From assembly GCF_014885015.1 (NCBI RefSeq), contig NZ_JABMIJ010000004.1, forward strand, positions 186,001 to 250,000: a stretch of DNA of 64,000 nucleotides, in the 5' to 3' direction. The position numbers and the translations under genes are program-made. Of this stretch, positions 40,211 through 50,328 are shown piece after piece (positions within the stretch are counted from its first letter, which is position 1; the number at the start of each line of letters is the position of its first letter). The notes under the pieces are model-generated. The model was not told the origin of the DNA. It was given only the letters and a program-made list of their open reading frames with translations, and made no database searches. The stretch comes from Spirabiliibacterium falconis. Lineage in GTDB: Bacteria > Pseudomonadota > Gammaproteobacteria > Enterobacterales > Pasteurellaceae.

Positions 40211-40777
40211 TTATTTTTCTGCTTTTAAACGAAAACGACCACGGCTATAACGTGCTTTTAAACTAACCGCACTTGAAGTTTGTGCTTGCAATGCTTGATT
40301 GATATGTTGTGAATGCAGTGTGCTATGGGCGTGAGTAATGGCGATCGCAAGTGCATCCGCAGCATCCGCTTGTGGCGGAGATGAAAGTTTCAACATTGCA
40401 CTCACCATATGCTGCACTTGCACCTTATCTGCTGAACCAATGCCTACAACGGTTTGTTTCACAAAACGTGCGGCATATTCAAATACTGGCAAATTACCGT
40501 TCATTGCGGCAACAATGGCGACCCCGCGGGCTTGCCCTAACTTCAATGCTGAATCCGCATTACGCGCCATAAACACTTGCTCAATAGCGAATATATCAGG
40601 CTGAAATTGTGTAATAATTTCACTCACCCCCGCATAAATACGCTTTAAACGATTCGGTAAGTCATCCACATTCGTGCGAATCGCACCACTGCCAAGATAA
40701 GCTAATTGCTTACCTGTTTGGCGAATCACCCCATAGCCCGTCACGCGTGAACCAGGATCGATACCAAGAATGATCAT
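40211..40777 (-). CDS. ruvC: Crossover junction endodeoxyribonuclease RuvC
   Basis: Resolvase that nicks Holliday junctions. It has 188 residues with the four acidic active-site residues visible: Asp7 ([12 protein letters not shown]), Glu66 (AIEQVF), Asp138 and Asp141 (QADAADALA). Its ATG overlaps the stop codon of the upstream DNA methyltransferase gene (ATGA). That is unusual, since in relatives yebC precedes ruvC directly; here the restriction-modification pair stands between them. Confidence 0.96.
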   Translation of the reverse strand: MIILGIDPGSRVTGYGVIRQTGKQLAYLGSGAIRTNVDDLPNRLKRIYAGVSEIITQFQPDIFAIEQVFMARNADSALKLGQARGVAIVAAMNGNLPVFEYAARFVKQTVVGIGSADKVQVQHMVSAMLKLSSPPQADAADALAIAITHAHSTLHSQHINQALQAQTSSAVSLKARYSRGRFRLKAEK

Positions 40778-41751
40778 TGCTGTAGCTGTTCTTTTATACT
40801 TTGTGCAATTATACTTGCCATCTCCACCGGCACTGCATTTCCAACCATTTTATATCCATTATCGACTTTATCATAAACAAATTCAAAATCATCAGGAAAT
40901 GTCTGTATTCTAGCACATTCTCTTACTGTCATGCGGCGATAAAGATGTTCGTATCCTTGAACAAAAATATGCTTATTTTTTCCAACTTTTGGCATAATAG
41001 GAGCCTGAGGATGTAACTGTGCTTGCCGTCCACTTGCTTGCACAGTAAACCCAGCTTCATTCCACGATCTAACTCTATTTCTACTCATAAAAATCGAGGA
41101 AAAACCACCAATAAAATATTCATGATTCAATATCTCCAAATTAAGATTTGCCATATTTTTATCTAAGGCGGGCACAGCAGAATCTTTTAAATCATAGATA
41201 CTTTGTTTTAATGTCTTTTTTATCTTTTTTTTCGCTGGAAAAATAAATTTTCTATTTAAATCTTTTCTAAATCCTATATAAAAAACACGTTTTCTATCTT
41301 GAGGAATCCCATAGTCGGATACGTTAACTAGCGTAACATCTAAATTATAGCCACAATCAATAAACATCTTTTTAATGGACTCTACTGCATCTTTATGTCT
41401 CGTAGAAAGCATTCCAACCACATTTTCTGCAAGAAAAAATTTAGGTTGTTTATCCTTTAAAATACGAATATAGTCAAAAAAAAGTTTCCCTCGCTCATCA
41501 TCAATACCTTTTAATGCGCCAGCTTCTGACCAAGATTGACAAGGCGGTCCACCTATAATTCCATCACAGTCAGGTACTTCTGAGGACAATATATTTCTAA
41601 TATCTCTTGTATCAAGATAAGCAGAATGATTTTTTTTATAAGTATCCCAAATGGTTTTATCATATTCATTAGCAAAAACCACTTCAAATCCTTGCTGAAT
41701 GAATCCTAAATCCAATCCACCAGCTCCTGAAAATAAACTAACAACTTTCAT
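40774..41751 (-). CDS. DNA (cytosine-5)-methyltransferase, GGCC type (M.HaeIII/M.NgoPII-like)
   Basis: 325-residue C5 methyltransferase with all core motifs: I ([10 protein letters not shown], residues 7-16), IV with catalytic Cys71 ([10 protein letters not shown]), VI (ENV, 109-111), VIII (QDRKR, 151-155) and X ([14 protein letters not shown] near the end). The recognition region with [20 protein letters not shown] closely resembles what I recall of M.HaeIII and M.NgoPII, which methylate GGCC. It is paired with a NgoPII-like nuclease 7 bases upstream. It should protect the host and is coupled to ruvC by a 4-base overlap. The gene is AT-rich and has no uptake core. Confidence 0.92.
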   Translation of the reverse strand: MKVVSLFSGAGGLDLGFIQQGFEVVFANEYDKTIWDTYKKNHSAYLDTRDIRNILSSEVPDCDGIIGGPPCQSWSEAGALKGIDDERGKLFFDYIRILKDKQPKFFLAENVVGMLSTRHKDAVESIKKMFIDCGYNLDVTLVNVSDYGIPQDRKRVFYIGFRKDLNRKFIFPAKKKIKKTLKQSIYDLKDSAVPALDKNMANLNLEILNHEYFIGGFSSIFMSRNRVRSWNEAGFTVQASGRQAQLHPQAPIMPKVGKNKHIFVQGYEHLYRRMTVRECARIQTFPDDFEFVYDKVDNGYKMVGNAVPVEMASIIAQSIKEQLQQ

Positions 41752-41758
41752 CCAAAAC

Positions 41759-42598
41759 CTATCGAGAAAACGTAATCAATTTTGCTTTTTTTAATTTCAC
41801 TGGATTATCCGGATCTTTAATCTCAACATTTTCTATTATTACAGCAGTCTCATTTCTTATTTTCTCTAAAAAATCCTGTCGATTTTTAAATGTTGAAAAT
41901 TTTTCATCGCTAATCAAAGCCATAAAATTAAATTTTTTGTTCTGTGGTTTATAAATGTAAGAAAATACCCTAAATGGATTTTCTATCCCCCACATTCCTC
42001 TAACTCGTAAATATGTAATCCCTAATGGATCCACTCGATTAATCCGTCCTAATTCATTTGTTTTAGCAAACTCAACACCAGGAATTTGCTCAACACCGTT
42101 TTTTATCACAGAACTAATACGTTTATAAATTTCTTTATCAGCACAATATTCATCACCATAAACAAAACACAATGCCCGTAACTGATTATTATCAACACAA
42201 CCTATCACATAAAGCATATCTTTCACAGCCCAATCTTCAGCTTCTCTGCACGCATTACTTATCATAGAATTATCAATAAATAATTTCTTTTTAGGATAAC
42301 TACTATTTAATGCTATGGGGGAGTTAATACGTTCTATCTTTTTAATTTCAATTGCATCACCATCTTTTAGCATAGCATCAGGTGGATTATTTTGATTACC
42401 TAAATAGCTAAATATTTCCGATAACTTCTTGAGTCTAATTGAACTATCATTTTCTTCGACCGTGTCTGCAAATAGATCTTTAATATACTCTTCTAACGCT
42501 TCTCCCATATTGTTAGCACGGTTGTGCGAATTTGTACTATTCATAAGCTCAAAGTTAGGAGAAGCGATAAGAGATAATATTGCATTTAAAATGTTCAC
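41759..42598 (-). CDS. Type II restriction endonuclease, NgoPII family (probably GGCC)
   Basis: 279-residue protein resembling R.NgoPII along its length, with blocks such as [42 protein letters not shown] and [22 protein letters not shown]. The PDA...EIKK pattern (about residues 72-87) fits a PD-(D/E)XK catalytic site. The start is GTG with GAGG seven bases upstream. It lies directly before its methyltransferase and right after the yebC terminator hairpin. AT-rich with no uptake core. Specificity is inferred from the methyltransferase and family resemblance. Confidence 0.88.
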   Translation of the reverse strand: MNILNAILSLIASPNFELMNSTNSHNRANNMGEALEEYIKDLFADTVEENDSSIRLKKLSEIFSYLGNQNNPPDAMLKDGDAIEIKKIERINSPIALNSSYPKKKLFIDNSMISNACREAEDWAVKDMLYVIGCVDNNQLRALCFVYGDEYCADKEIYKRISSVIKNGVEQIPGVEFAKTNELGRINRVDPLGITYLRVRGMWGIENPFRVFSYIYKPQNKKFNFMALISDEKFSTFKNRQDFLEKIRNETAVIIENVEIKDPDNPVKLKKAKLITFSR

Positions 42599-42623
42599 AT
42601 TAAAACCTCAAGAAAATGATGAA

Positions 42624-42643
42624 TAGCCCTATTCCTAGGGCTA
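42624..42643 (-). terminator. Hairpin between yebC and the restriction gene
   Basis: TAGCCCTA / TAGGGCTA with a 4-base loop lies just after the yebC stop; a modest T-rich tail (TTCATCATTTTC) follows on the minus strand. It probably limits read-through from yebC into the restriction gene and ruvCAB. Confidence 0.6.
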
Positions 42644-42656
42644 CTATGAATAAATT

Positions 42657-43397
42657 TTATAGCAAAGCTGCCACTTCGTCGCTGATGTCGCCGTTGTGGT
42701 AAACGTTTTGTACATCGTCACAATCTTCGAGCATATCGACTAAACGCATTAATTTTGGTGCGCTATCAGCATCGAGTTCAACACTGGTTGATGGGATCAT
42801 AGACACATCTGCTTCGCTAATTTTAAAGCCTGCCGCTTCAATTGCATCACGAACCGCACTTAGCTCTTCCCATGCGGTATAAACTTCAAAACTGCCGTCG
42901 TCTTGTCCTTGAATATCCTCTGCCCCTGCGTCTAATGCAGCTTCCATTAAGGCTTCTTCATCGCTACTTTCAACTAAAATAAGTCCTTTTTTGCTGAAAA
43001 GATACGCAACGGAACCATCGGTGCCAAGATTGCCACCTGTTTTGGTAAATGCGTGGCGTACTTCCGATACTGTGCGGTTGCGGTTATCGCTCAAGCACTC
43101 AACATACACTGCGGTGCCTGCTGGCCCATAGCCTTCATAGATGATGGTTTCCATATTAGAATCATCTTCTCCGCCAGCTCCTCGTTGGATCGCTCGATTA
43201 ATCGTATCTCGTGTCATATTACTCGCCAGCGCTTTATCCACTGCGGTACGTAGGCGTGGATTGGCACTTACATCCGCACCACCAATTTTCGCTGCGGTTA
43301 CCAACTCACGAATAAGTTTTGTAAAAATTTTACCTCGTTTGGCATCTTGTGCCGCTTTACGGTGTTTAATATTTGCCCACTTACTGTGACCTGCCAT
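42657..43397 (-). CDS. yebC: YebC/PmpR family protein
   Basis: 246-residue member of the widely conserved YebC family, called transcriptional regulators and, for some members, shown to help ribosomes at proline-rich stretches. The N terminus [22 protein letters not shown] is diagnostic, and the acidic C-terminal domains are present. It starts at the last base of the nudB stop (TAATG). In relatives it precedes ruvC; here a terminator and the restriction-modification pair intervene. Confidence 0.95.
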   Translation of the reverse strand: MAGHSKWANIKHRKAAQDAKRGKIFTKLIRELVTAAKIGGADVSANPRLRTAVDKALASNMTRDTINRAIQRGAGGEDDSNMETIIYEGYGPAGTAVYVECLSDNRNRTVSEVRHAFTKTGGNLGTDGSVAYLFSKKGLILVESSDEEALMEAALDAGAEDIQGQDDGSFEVYTAWEELSAVRDAIEAAGFKISEADVSMIPSTSVELDADSAPKLMRLVDMLEDCDDVQNVYHNGDISDEVAALL

Positions 43398-43867
43398 TAT
43401 AAATCCTCTTTATTGTTACGTTTTAAAATAAATTCTTCGATTGCCTGCGCATTATTCCACGATTTGGTGCATTCGACCGCACGTTGGGCAGTAAGCCACT
43501 GATATGCGCTATGCTCACTTAATGTGATCGGCTGCTGTGCACTCAATGCCATTAAAAACCAGTGTTCTCGACAATGGGTTATACCTGGTGCATAACGATG
43601 TCGAAATTGGGGAAAAATCTCAAACACCACACTTTTATTGCAATTCATCAGTGCTTTATCCACCGTTCGGGCATCAAGTCCAAGCTCTTCTTGCACCTCA
43701 CGCACCGCAGCTTGGTGTGGCGTTTCCCCGAATTCTAAAGAACCTGTAACTGACTGCCAAAAAGTGCGGTCATCTTGGCGTTGTAGCATAAGCACATTAA
43801 AGCTGGTAGGGTCATAGACCACTACCAATACACTTTCAGGCCGCTTAAGATTAAAAGTCGATGTCAA
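43397..43867 (-). CDS. nudB: Dihydroneopterin triphosphate pyrophosphatase NudB
   Basis: Nudix hydrolase that removes pyrophosphate from dihydroneopterin triphosphate in folate synthesis. It has 156 residues, and the Nudix box runs from [20 protein letters not shown] to LGL at residues 42-64. It is coupled to yebC by a TAATG junction, and its start overlaps the preceding gene by 17 bases. The order aspS-(x)-nudB-yebC-ruvC is typical of the family. Confidence 0.92.
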   Translation of the reverse strand: MTSTFNLKRPESVLVVVYDPTSFNVLMLQRQDDRTFWQSVTGSLEFGETPHQAAVREVQEELGLDARTVDKALMNCNKSVVFEIFPQFRHRYAPGITHCREHWFLMALSAQQPITLSEHSAYQWLTAQRAVECTKSWNNAQAIEEFILKRNNKEDL

Positions 43868-44714
43868 GCGATTTCACACTGTTTGCTAAGAATTCTTGTT
43901 TCACGACGCCAAATAACTGTTGATATGGCAACAGAAGATCAATTTCACCTTCGGCATATGGACCCAGTGCATACGGTGGAAATTTGAACTCAATTCCGCG
44001 ATAGGTGAATGTGAAGTTAAACTCTTTCCCTTCAAATGTGTCTTTATAATCGTTCAATCGCTCTTGAGCAATTGCCTCGACATCAGTCGCACCAGTTGGG
44101 TCTTGATTATCGCTTTTAATATAGTCGACATAGGCTGCTTTAAGTAACGCGATTAACGCTTCTCGTTTACCTGCCTCGACAAGGTTATCAATGCTCAATT
44201 TTTCTTGCGTGTCTAAATTAAAATTTGTAAATACCGTTGAGCCAAAACCATGAGCTCCGCCTTGATAGGTATAAAATTCTTCACTAAACATCGCAATGTT
44301 ACCACGTTGTCCTAAAAAGTGCGGTGCGTAATAGCTCTGCCAACCTATAGGGCCATTATCCTCATCTGCTAAGACTTTTTTGGCACTGTCTAATTGCGCT
44401 TTTGCTAATGCCTCAATATCCAATTTATCAAATTCTGCTTCTTTTTCTTCCTGGGCTTTCTCATCAAGATCAAATGGAAGCACTGGATCAAGATACACTC
44501 TCGCATTCTGCTCAAAATACTTATTCAGCCACTCTTGCCCTGTCTTAAGGGTTATCACTTGCAACGCATAACAGTGGCGATCGGGTTTTATCATACACCC
44601 TTGTTCTGATGTCAATTGTACAGGTTTCACCTCAAGTAATGGGGTTTGCGCTTGCACTGCACTGGCTGAAAGTAAAAGTGCGGTCAGTGCCGTTAATTTT
44701 GATGACATTTTCAT
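43851..44714 (-). CDS. Secreted DUF3298/RsiV-like protein
   Basis: 287-residue exported protein with a signal peptide of about 22 residues ending AVQA and no lipobox. The C-terminal half has the DUF3298 (RsiV-like) features: GGAHGFGSTVFTNFNLDTQ, then FKFPPYALGPYAEGEIDLLLPY near residues 235-262. In Bacillus RsiV binds lysozyme; in Gram-negative relatives the role is unknown, although lysozyme sensing or inhibition is a reasonable guess. The ATG has an AAGGAT site. It lies between aspS and nudB and overlaps nudB by 17 bases. Confidence 0.82.
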   Translation of the reverse strand: MKMSSKLTALTALLLSASAVQAQTPLLEVKPVQLTSEQGCMIKPDRHCYALQVITLKTGQEWLNKYFEQNARVYLDPVLPFDLDEKAQEEKEAEFDKLDIEALAKAQLDSAKKVLADEDNGPIGWQSYYAPHFLGQRGNIAMFSEEFYTYQGGAHGFGSTVFTNFNLDTQEKLSIDNLVEAGKREALIALLKAAYVDYIKSDNQDPTGATDVEAIAQERLNDYKDTFEGKEFNFTFTYRGIEFKFPPYALGPYAEGEIDLLLPYQQLFGVVKQEFLANSVKSLDIDF

Positions 44715-44716
44715 GG

Positions 44717-46486
44717 TTAATCCTTTTGTTTTACAACACTAATAGCGAGCTCATTTAATGCTTGAGCATTGCCGACACTTGGTGCATCAGTAAGCAAACA
44801 GGCAGCTGCTGTGGTTTTCGGGAATGCAATAACATCGCGAATATTATCCGTGCCAGTTAGTAACATAGTTAAACGATCTAGACCGAATGCTAAGCCTGCA
44901 TGAGGCGGTGTACCAAATTTCAACGCATCCAACAAGAAGCCGAATTTTTCACGTTGCTCTTGCTCGTTGATGCCTAAAATACGGAACACGGTTTGTTGCA
45001 TCACGGGATCAAAAATCCGCACAGAACCACCACCGACTTCGTAGCCGTTAATCACCATATCATACGCATTTGCCACGGCTTGCGTTGGATCTTGCTCAAG
45101 TTGTTCTGGGGTTGCGTTGGCTGGTGAAGTGAATGGATGGTGCATTGCCGCAAGGTTACCCTCATCATCACGCTCAAACATCGGGAAGTCAATCACCCAC
45201 AGTGGTTTCCATTCATCAAGTGCGGTCAAATTGCAATCACGACCAAGCTTCAAGCGTAACGCACCCATTGCGTCAGTAACAATTTTATAATTATCTGCGC
45301 CAAAGAAGATAATATCGCCTGTTTGTGCATTCAGACGTTTTAATACTGCACTTAACACCTCTGGCGTTAAGAATTTGGCAATCGGACTTTGCACGCCATC
45401 CATACCTGCATTAATGTCGTTGACTTTCAGCCACGCTAAGCCTTTTGCCCCATAAATCCCGACAAATTGGGTGTATTCATCAATTTGTTTGCGTGTAATG
45501 GTGTTACCATTTGGTACTCGAATAGCAGCAACACGCCCTTTAAGATCATTAGCTGGAGCACTGAACACCTTAAAATCAACTGATTTGACTAAATCAGCAA
45601 CATCAACCATTTCTAGTGGGTTACGTAAATCAGGCTTATCCGAGCCAAAGCGACGCATCGCTTCCGCAAAGGTCATAACAGGAAACTTGCCCAAATCAAC
45701 TTGTAAAATCGACTGCCACAATCCTACAATCATCTCTTCCATCACATCACGCACTTCTTGTGCACTCATAAATGAGGTTTCAACATCAATTTGCGTGAAT
45801 TCTGGTTGACGATCAGCCCGTAAATCCTCATCACGAAAACATTTCACTATCTGGTAGTAACGATCAAAACCCGACATCATCAGCAACTGTTTGAACAACT
45901 GTGGCGATTGCGGTAACGCATAAAATTTACCTTTATGCACACGGCTTGGCACAAGGTAATCTCGCGCACCTTCAGGCGTAGCTTTGGTCAGCATTGGGGT
46001 CTCAATATCCAAAAAGCCATGGCTGTCCATAAAGTGACGAACAAAGCTCGTGATGCGTGCCCGCGTTTTAATGCGTTGTGCCATTTCAGGGCGGCGTAGA
46101 TCAAGATAGCGGTATTTTAAACGTTGCTCTTCGCTGTTGTTTTGATTGAAGTCTAGTGGCAATACCTCTGAACTGTTAAAAACACGCACCGCTTTGGCAG
46201 ATACTTCCACTTCTCCTGTTGCCATAGTGATATTTATTTGATTTTCTGGGCGTGCTTGGACTTCACCAACTACTTGAATACAAAACTCACCACGCAAGCG
46301 AGAAGCACTTTCAAATGCCTCTTTATTAGCCGGGTCAACAAACACTTGGACAATGCCTTGGCGATCGCGCATATCTAAAAAAATTAATCCACCCAAGTCG
46401 CGACGACGATGCACCCAGCCACTTAAGATCACTTCCTGTCCAACATTTGTGGCGTTCAAGTCACCACAATAATGTGTTCTCATCAT
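44717..46486 (-). CDS. aspS: Aspartyl-tRNA synthetase
   Basis: Class II synthetase of 589 residues, bacterial type. The N-terminal anticodon-binding OB domain begins [18 protein letters not shown]. Class II motif 2 ([18 protein letters not shown]) and motif 3 ([15 protein letters not shown]) are present, as is the bacterial insertion domain between them. Two ATGs in tandem are possible starts; AAGGAT lies upstream of both. Confidence 0.97.
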   Translation of the reverse strand: MMRTHYCGDLNATNVGQEVILSGWVHRRRDLGGLIFLDMRDRQGIVQVFVDPANKEAFESASRLRGEFCIQVVGEVQARPENQINITMATGEVEVSAKAVRVFNSSEVLPLDFNQNNSEEQRLKYRYLDLRRPEMAQRIKTRARITSFVRHFMDSHGFLDIETPMLTKATPEGARDYLVPSRVHKGKFYALPQSPQLFKQLLMMSGFDRYYQIVKCFRDEDLRADRQPEFTQIDVETSFMSAQEVRDVMEEMIVGLWQSILQVDLGKFPVMTFAEAMRRFGSDKPDLRNPLEMVDVADLVKSVDFKVFSAPANDLKGRVAAIRVPNGNTITRKQIDEYTQFVGIYGAKGLAWLKVNDINAGMDGVQSPIAKFLTPEVLSAVLKRLNAQTGDIIFFGADNYKIVTDAMGALRLKLGRDCNLTALDEWKPLWVIDFPMFERDDEGNLAAMHHPFTSPANATPEQLEQDPTQAVANAYDMVINGYEVGGGSVRIFDPVMQQTVFRILGINEQEQREKFGFLLDALKFGTPPHAGLAFGLDRLTMLLTGTDNIRDVIAFPKTTAAACLLTDAPSVGNAQALNELAISVVKQKD

Positions 46487-46582
46487 ATTTTTATCCTTTA
46501 TTTTGCAATCGGGTTAATTTGTCAATTATAGCTGAATTTATGTATGGATTGAATACGTTTTTCGCCAAACCGCACTTTGTAT

Positions 46583-47131
46583 CTAGCGTTGTTTTAAAAA
46601 GTGCGGTAACGCTGTAATCGAATCAAGCACAGCATCGGCAAGCCGCTCGCCTTCTGGGGTAATGGCTTTGCCAGTGCGAACCAAAATATTGCATCCTACG
46701 CCTGCGTTAATGCCAGCTTGAATATCTGCAATCTTATCGCCCACCATAATGGAGTGCTGAGGATCAATTTGCAATTCTGTGATTGCCTGTAATAGCATCC
46801 CCGCAGCAGGTTTGCGACAGTCACACTGAATGGCATACTCTCCCTCGCCATCTGGCAAGTGCGGGCAATAATAAATCCCATCTAAATCCACTCCGCGATC
46901 CGCAAGCGACCAATCCATCCATTCGGTTAATGTTAAAAATGCCTGTTCGGAAAACAACCCTCGCGCAATACCTGATTGATTCGTCACTAACACTAACAAA
47001 TAGCCCATTTTTTTTAATTCAAGTAATGCCTCAATGCTACCATCAATAAACGTGAAATCATCAATCGTGTGAACATAGCCGTAATCAATGTTCAGTGTGC
47101 CATCGCGATCTAAAAAAATTGCTTTATTCAT
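46583..47131 (-). CDS. gmhB: D-glycero-beta-D-manno-heptose 1,7-bisphosphate 7-phosphatase GmhB
   Basis: HAD phosphatase in ADP-heptose synthesis for the LPS core. It has 182 residues; the catalytic aspartates are Asp8 and Asp10 (FLDRDGTLN). The zinc-binding set Cys89, His91, Cys103 and Cys105 (YYCPHLP and QCDCRKP), specific to GmhB, is intact. The ATG has an AGGA site. It is separate from aspS, with uptake cores in opposite orientation around its stop codon. Confidence 0.95.
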   Translation of the reverse strand: MNKAIFLDRDGTLNIDYGYVHTIDDFTFIDGSIEALLELKKMGYLLVLVTNQSGIARGLFSEQAFLTLTEWMDWSLADRGVDLDGIYYCPHLPDGEGEYAIQCDCRKPAAGMLLQAITELQIDPQHSIMVGDKIADIQAGINAGVGCNILVRTGKAITPEGERLADAVLDSITALPHFLKQR

Positions 47132-47223
47132 CGTTGTCCTACTCTATTTTCTCCGTTTGCCTTATTATGCGGCATTTTCTGCTGTATTTGCGTAAATTTT
47201 TTGCTTTAGATGAAAAATAGTGA

Positions 47224-47251
47224 TTGACATAGCTGTCTAGACGTCTAAAAT
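47224..47251 (+). promoter_or_regulatory. metNIQ promoter with embedded MetJ operator
   Basis: A -35 TTGACA (47224-47229) and a -10 TAAAAT (47246-47251) are separated by 16 bases. The spacer and first -10 base are filled by two tandem met boxes, AGCTGTCT (47231-47238) and AGACGTCT (47239-47246, a perfect consensus). MetJ bound with S-adenosylmethionine would block RNA polymerase directly. It lies about 35-60 bases upstream of metN. Confidence 0.88.
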
Positions 47252-47285
47252 GACAAAAATGCAAAATTGAGTCATATAGGGCTTT

Positions 47286-48320
47286 ATGATTAAGCTAAAA
47301 AATATTAATAAAATATTTAATGTGGACGGACGTACACTGACCGCACTTGATAATATCAATCTTGATATTCCTAAAGGGCAAATCTGTGGCGTGATCGGGG
47401 CATCAGGTGCTGGGAAAAGCACATTAATTCGCTGTGCGAATCTACTGGAAACGCCAACTAGCGGACAGGTGTTTGTGGACGGACAGGAGCTAACTGCTAT
47501 GTCAAATAGTGCGCTAATTAAAGCCCGACGCCACATTGGTATGATTTTTCAACACTTTAATTTATTAAGTGGACGCACCGTCTTCGGTAATGTCGCGTTG
47601 CCTTTAGAATTATTAGGTGAAAGCAAAGCGAATATCAAACAGAAAGTAGATGATCTGCTCACACTCGTTGGCTTGGCAGATAAAAAAGAGGCATATCCCA
47701 GTAATCTGTCTGGTGGGCAAAAACAGCGTGTCGCGATTGCGCGTGCATTAGCGTCCAATCCCAAAGTCTTATTATGTGATGAAGCAACCAGTGCGCTTGA
47801 TCCCGCAACCACTCACTCCATTTTGGATTTATTGCAGGAAATCAATCAAAAATTGGGATTAACCATTTTATTGATCACCCATGAAATGGAAGTCGTAAAA
47901 CAGATTTGCCATCAGGTCGTTGTTATTGATAAAGGGCAATTAGTGGAACAAGGAAGTGTAAGCGAGATCTTCTCTAATCCTAAAACTGAACTGGCAAAAC
48001 GCTTTATTAAATCAACAGTTCGCATTAATTTGCCCAAAGAATATATCGAGCAACTGTCTAGCTCACCCAAAGGAGCAAACTCATGGCCAATCATCAAATT
48101 TGAATTTACAGGTCGTTCGGTAGACGCGCCATTGCTTTCGCAAGCCTCGAAAAAATTTGGTGTAGAGTTAAGTATTTTAGTCTCACAAATTGATTATATT
48201 GGTGGCGTAAAATTTGGCTTTACGATTGCTGAAGTCGAAGGCCCTGAAGATGCTATTGAACAAACCAAAATTTATTTAATGGAACATAATGTCCGTGTTG
48301 AGGTGCTAGGCTATGTTTGA
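47286..48320 (+). CDS. metN: Methionine ABC transporter ATP-binding protein MetN
   Basis: ATPase of the D/L-methionine importer, 344 residues. Walker [10 protein letters not shown] is at 38-46, LSGGQ at 141-145 and Walker [12 protein letters not shown] at about 162-172. The C-terminal NIL/ACT-like domain (about 265-344) is where cytoplasmic methionine inhibits transport in E. coli. It is first in metNIQ behind a MetJ-controlled promoter and overlaps metI by 8 bases. Confidence 0.96.
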   Translation: MIKLKNINKIFNVDGRTLTALDNINLDIPKGQICGVIGASGAGKSTLIRCANLLETPTSGQVFVDGQELTAMSNSALIKARRHIGMIFQHFNLLSGRTVFGNVALPLELLGESKANIKQKVDDLLTLVGLADKKEAYPSNLSGGQKQRVAIARALASNPKVLLCDEATSALDPATTHSILDLLQEINQKLGLTILLITHEMEVVKQICHQVVVIDKGQLVEQGSVSEIFSNPKTELAKRFIKSTVRINLPKEYIEQLSSSPKGANSWPIIKFEFTGRSVDAPLLSQASKKFGVELSILVSQIDYIGGVKFGFTIAEVEGPEDAIEQTKIYLMEHNVRVEVLGYV

Positions 48321-48978
48321 TCGATTAACACCACAAGTTTGGAACATGATTGGGCAAGCAACCCTCGAAACGTTGTATATGGTTTTCGTCTCGGGGCTTA
48401 TTGCCACTGTACTTGCCATTCCATTAGGCGTGCTCTTATTTATTTCACGCAAAGGACAAATTCGCCAAAATACCAAGCTCTACCGCACATTGAGTATGGC
48501 TGTCAATATTGGGCGTGCTATCCCATTTGTGATTTTATTATTTTGGATTATCCCATTTACGCGTGCTGTTGTCGGCACAAGTATTGGAACGACCGCAGCC
48601 ATTGTACCATTAACAGTCTCTGCTGTGCCATTTATTGCACGCTTGGTAGAAGGCTCGCTAATCGAGATTCCAAGTGGATTGACCGAAGCGGCACGTGCAA
48701 TGGGTGCAAGTAATCTACAAATTATCACGAAGTTTTTATTACCTGAAGCTCTGCCAGGGCTCATCAACGGCATCACCATTACCTTGGTGGCATTGGTCAA
48801 CTACTCTGCTATGGCAGGTATCGTAGGCGGCGGTGGCTTAGGTGATGTGGCTATTCGCTATGGCTATCAAACCCACGTGCCTGAAATTTTGACCACCGTT
48901 GTTATCATTCTGGTCATTATGGTACAAATCATTCAATTTGTAGGGGACAGCCTTGTTCGCTACGTTGATCATCGTTAA
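48313..48978 (+). CDS. metI: Methionine ABC transporter permease MetI
   Basis: 221-residue permease with five membrane segments. The coupling-helix motif [25 protein letters not shown] (about residues 130-155) contacts MetN. The start overlaps the metN end, and metQ follows after about 30 bases. Length and motifs are normal for the family. Confidence 0.96.
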   Translation: MFDRLTPQVWNMIGQATLETLYMVFVSGLIATVLAIPLGVLLFISRKGQIRQNTKLYRTLSMAVNIGRAIPFVILLFWIIPFTRAVVGTSIGTTAAIVPLTVSAVPFIARLVEGSLIEIPSGLTEAARAMGASNLQIITKFLLPEALPGLINGITITLVALVNYSAMAGIVGGGGLGDVAIRYGYQTHVPEILTTVVIILVIMVQIIQFVGDSLVRYVDHR

Positions 48979-49007
48979 ACACAACAATGTCTAAAAGGAA
49001 GTTAATT

Positions 49008-49808
49008 ATGAAACTCAAAACACTTTTTACTCTAAGTGCGGTCGCTGCAACACTCGCGTTATCAACCTCTGCTTTTGCCAAAGACGGCAAAGTTAGAATC
49101 GGTGTACAAAATGGTCCAGAAATGACCGTTGCAGAAACGGCAAAACAAGTCGCAAAAGATCAGTTCGGCCTTGAAGTAGAATTAGTGCCGTTTTCAGATT
49201 ATGTTACCCCAAATGCCGCGTTGGAAGAAAAATCCATCGACGCTAACGCCTTCCAACACAAACCTTACTTAGATTCTCAATCTAAAGCCCGTGGCTGGAC
49301 CGACTTAGTGATCGTGGGTAACACTTTTGTTTATCCAATTGCAGCATACTCACAAAAAATCAAAAATCTTGATGAGTTAAAAGACGGTGCAGTTATTGCG
49401 ATTCCAAACGATCCAACCAATGGTGGACGCTCACTTTTATTACTACAAGCACAAGGGTTGCTCAAATTAAAAGATGGCACTGGCTTAACTCCAACAGAAT
49501 TAGATATTGTTGAGAATCCGAAAAACTTGAAAATCCGCTCGCTAGATGCTGCATTGATTACGCAAGTGTTGCCTGAAGTGGATTTAGCGATCATTAACAA
49601 TACGTTCGCAGGTCAAGCAGGGCTTTACCCAAGCAAAGATGCTATTTTTGTTGAAGATAAAGACTCACCGTATGTGAACATTATTGTTGCCCGTGAAGAC
49701 AACAAAGATGACGAAGATGTTAAAAACTTTGTCAAAGCTTACAACTCAGAACCTGTGTATCAAAAAGCCATGGAAGAGTTTAAAGATTCTGTTGTCAAAG
49801 GCTGGTAA
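49008..49808 (+). CDS. metQ: Methionine-binding protein MetQ, without lipobox
   Basis: Substrate-binding protein of the methionine importer (NlpA family), 266 residues from the ATG at 49008, which follows AAGGAAG. A reading from 48987 adds seven residues before the signal and is unlikely. The signal peptide ends TSAFA before KDGKVRIG. There is no cysteine at or near the cleavage site, whereas most MetQ/NlpA proteins, including H. influenzae HlpA, are lipoproteins. The mature domain looks complete. It is followed by a strong terminator. Confidence 0.92.
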   Translation: MKLKTLFTLSAVAATLALSTSAFAKDGKVRIGVQNGPEMTVAETAKQVAKDQFGLEVELVPFSDYVTPNAALEEKSIDANAFQHKPYLDSQSKARGWTDLVIVGNTFVYPIAAYSQKIKNLDELKDGAVIAIPNDPTNGGRSLLLLQAQGLLKLKDGTGLTPTELDIVENPKNLKIRSLDAALITQVLPEVDLAIINNTFAGQAGLYPSKDAIFVEDKDSPYVNIIVAREDNKDDEDVKNFVKAYNSEPVYQKAMEEFKDSVVKGW

Positions 49809-49833
49809 TAACCGCACTTTAACGTGTTAATGC

Positions 49834-49862
49834 AAGCCGAAAGTTCGCTTTCGGCTTTTTTA
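49834..49862 (+). terminator. Rho-independent terminator of metNIQ
   Basis: AAGCCGAAAG / CTTTCGGCTT with a TTCG tetraloop and a T tract, just before the msrC-like gene. A very stable UUCG hairpin. Confidence 0.95.
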
Positions 49863-49872
49863 TGGAGCAATT

Positions 49873-50328
49873 ATGACGGACTATACTCTGCTTACCAAAA
49901 CATTAAGTGCGGTTATTGCTGATGATGACGATAAAATCAGCGTGCTTGCCAATACGGCTGCGCTACTTAATGAACATTTACCGCATATAAACTGGGTGGG
50001 CTTTTACTTACTAAAAGGTAACGTACTAACACTAGGACCTTTTCAAGGCAAAGTGGCTTGCACTCGCATTCCCGTTGGCAGAGGTGTATGTGGAAGTGCG
50101 GTTGCACAACGCACTATTTTGCGCGTGGCAAATGTGCATACATTTGCAGACCACATTGCCTGCGACAGTGCCAGTCAGTCGGAAATTGTACTACCCATTT
50201 TTTGCCAAGATCAGATTATCGGTGTACTAGATATTGACAGCCCACACCTAGACCATTTCACGGCAAACGATGAACAAGGGCTTGCCGAAATTGTCGCACG
50301 GCTTAGTGCGCATTTAAGCAAAATTTAA
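49873..50328 (+). CDS. msrC: Free methionine-(R)-sulfoxide reductase (GAF domain)
   Basis: 151-residue GAF-fold enzyme that reduces free L-methionine-(R)-sulfoxide (fRMsr, YebR/MsrC type). The catalytic cysteines are present: Cys63 (VACTRIPVGRG), Cys73 (GVCGSA) and Cys97 (HIACDSAS). A GGAG site lies in the spacer right after the metQ terminator. Proximity to metNIQ suggests a methionine-salvage theme, although it should be transcribed separately. It converges with the YwiC-like gene, overlapping it by 15 bases. Confidence 0.92.
   Translation: MTDYTLLTKTLSAVIADDDDKISVLANTAALLNEHLPHINWVGFYLLKGNVLTLGPFQGKVACTRIPVGRGVCGSAVAQRTILRVANVHTFADHIACDSASQSEIVLPIFCQDQIIGVLDIDSPHLDHFTANDEQGLAEIVARLSAHLSKI

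Noticed and set aside
40774-42598. Absence of uptake cores used as proof that the restriction-modification genes are foreign
   Set aside because: A longer core-free gap covers the cyd genes, so absence alone is not decisive. The transfer claim rests on family type and the broken yebC-ruvC neighbourhood.
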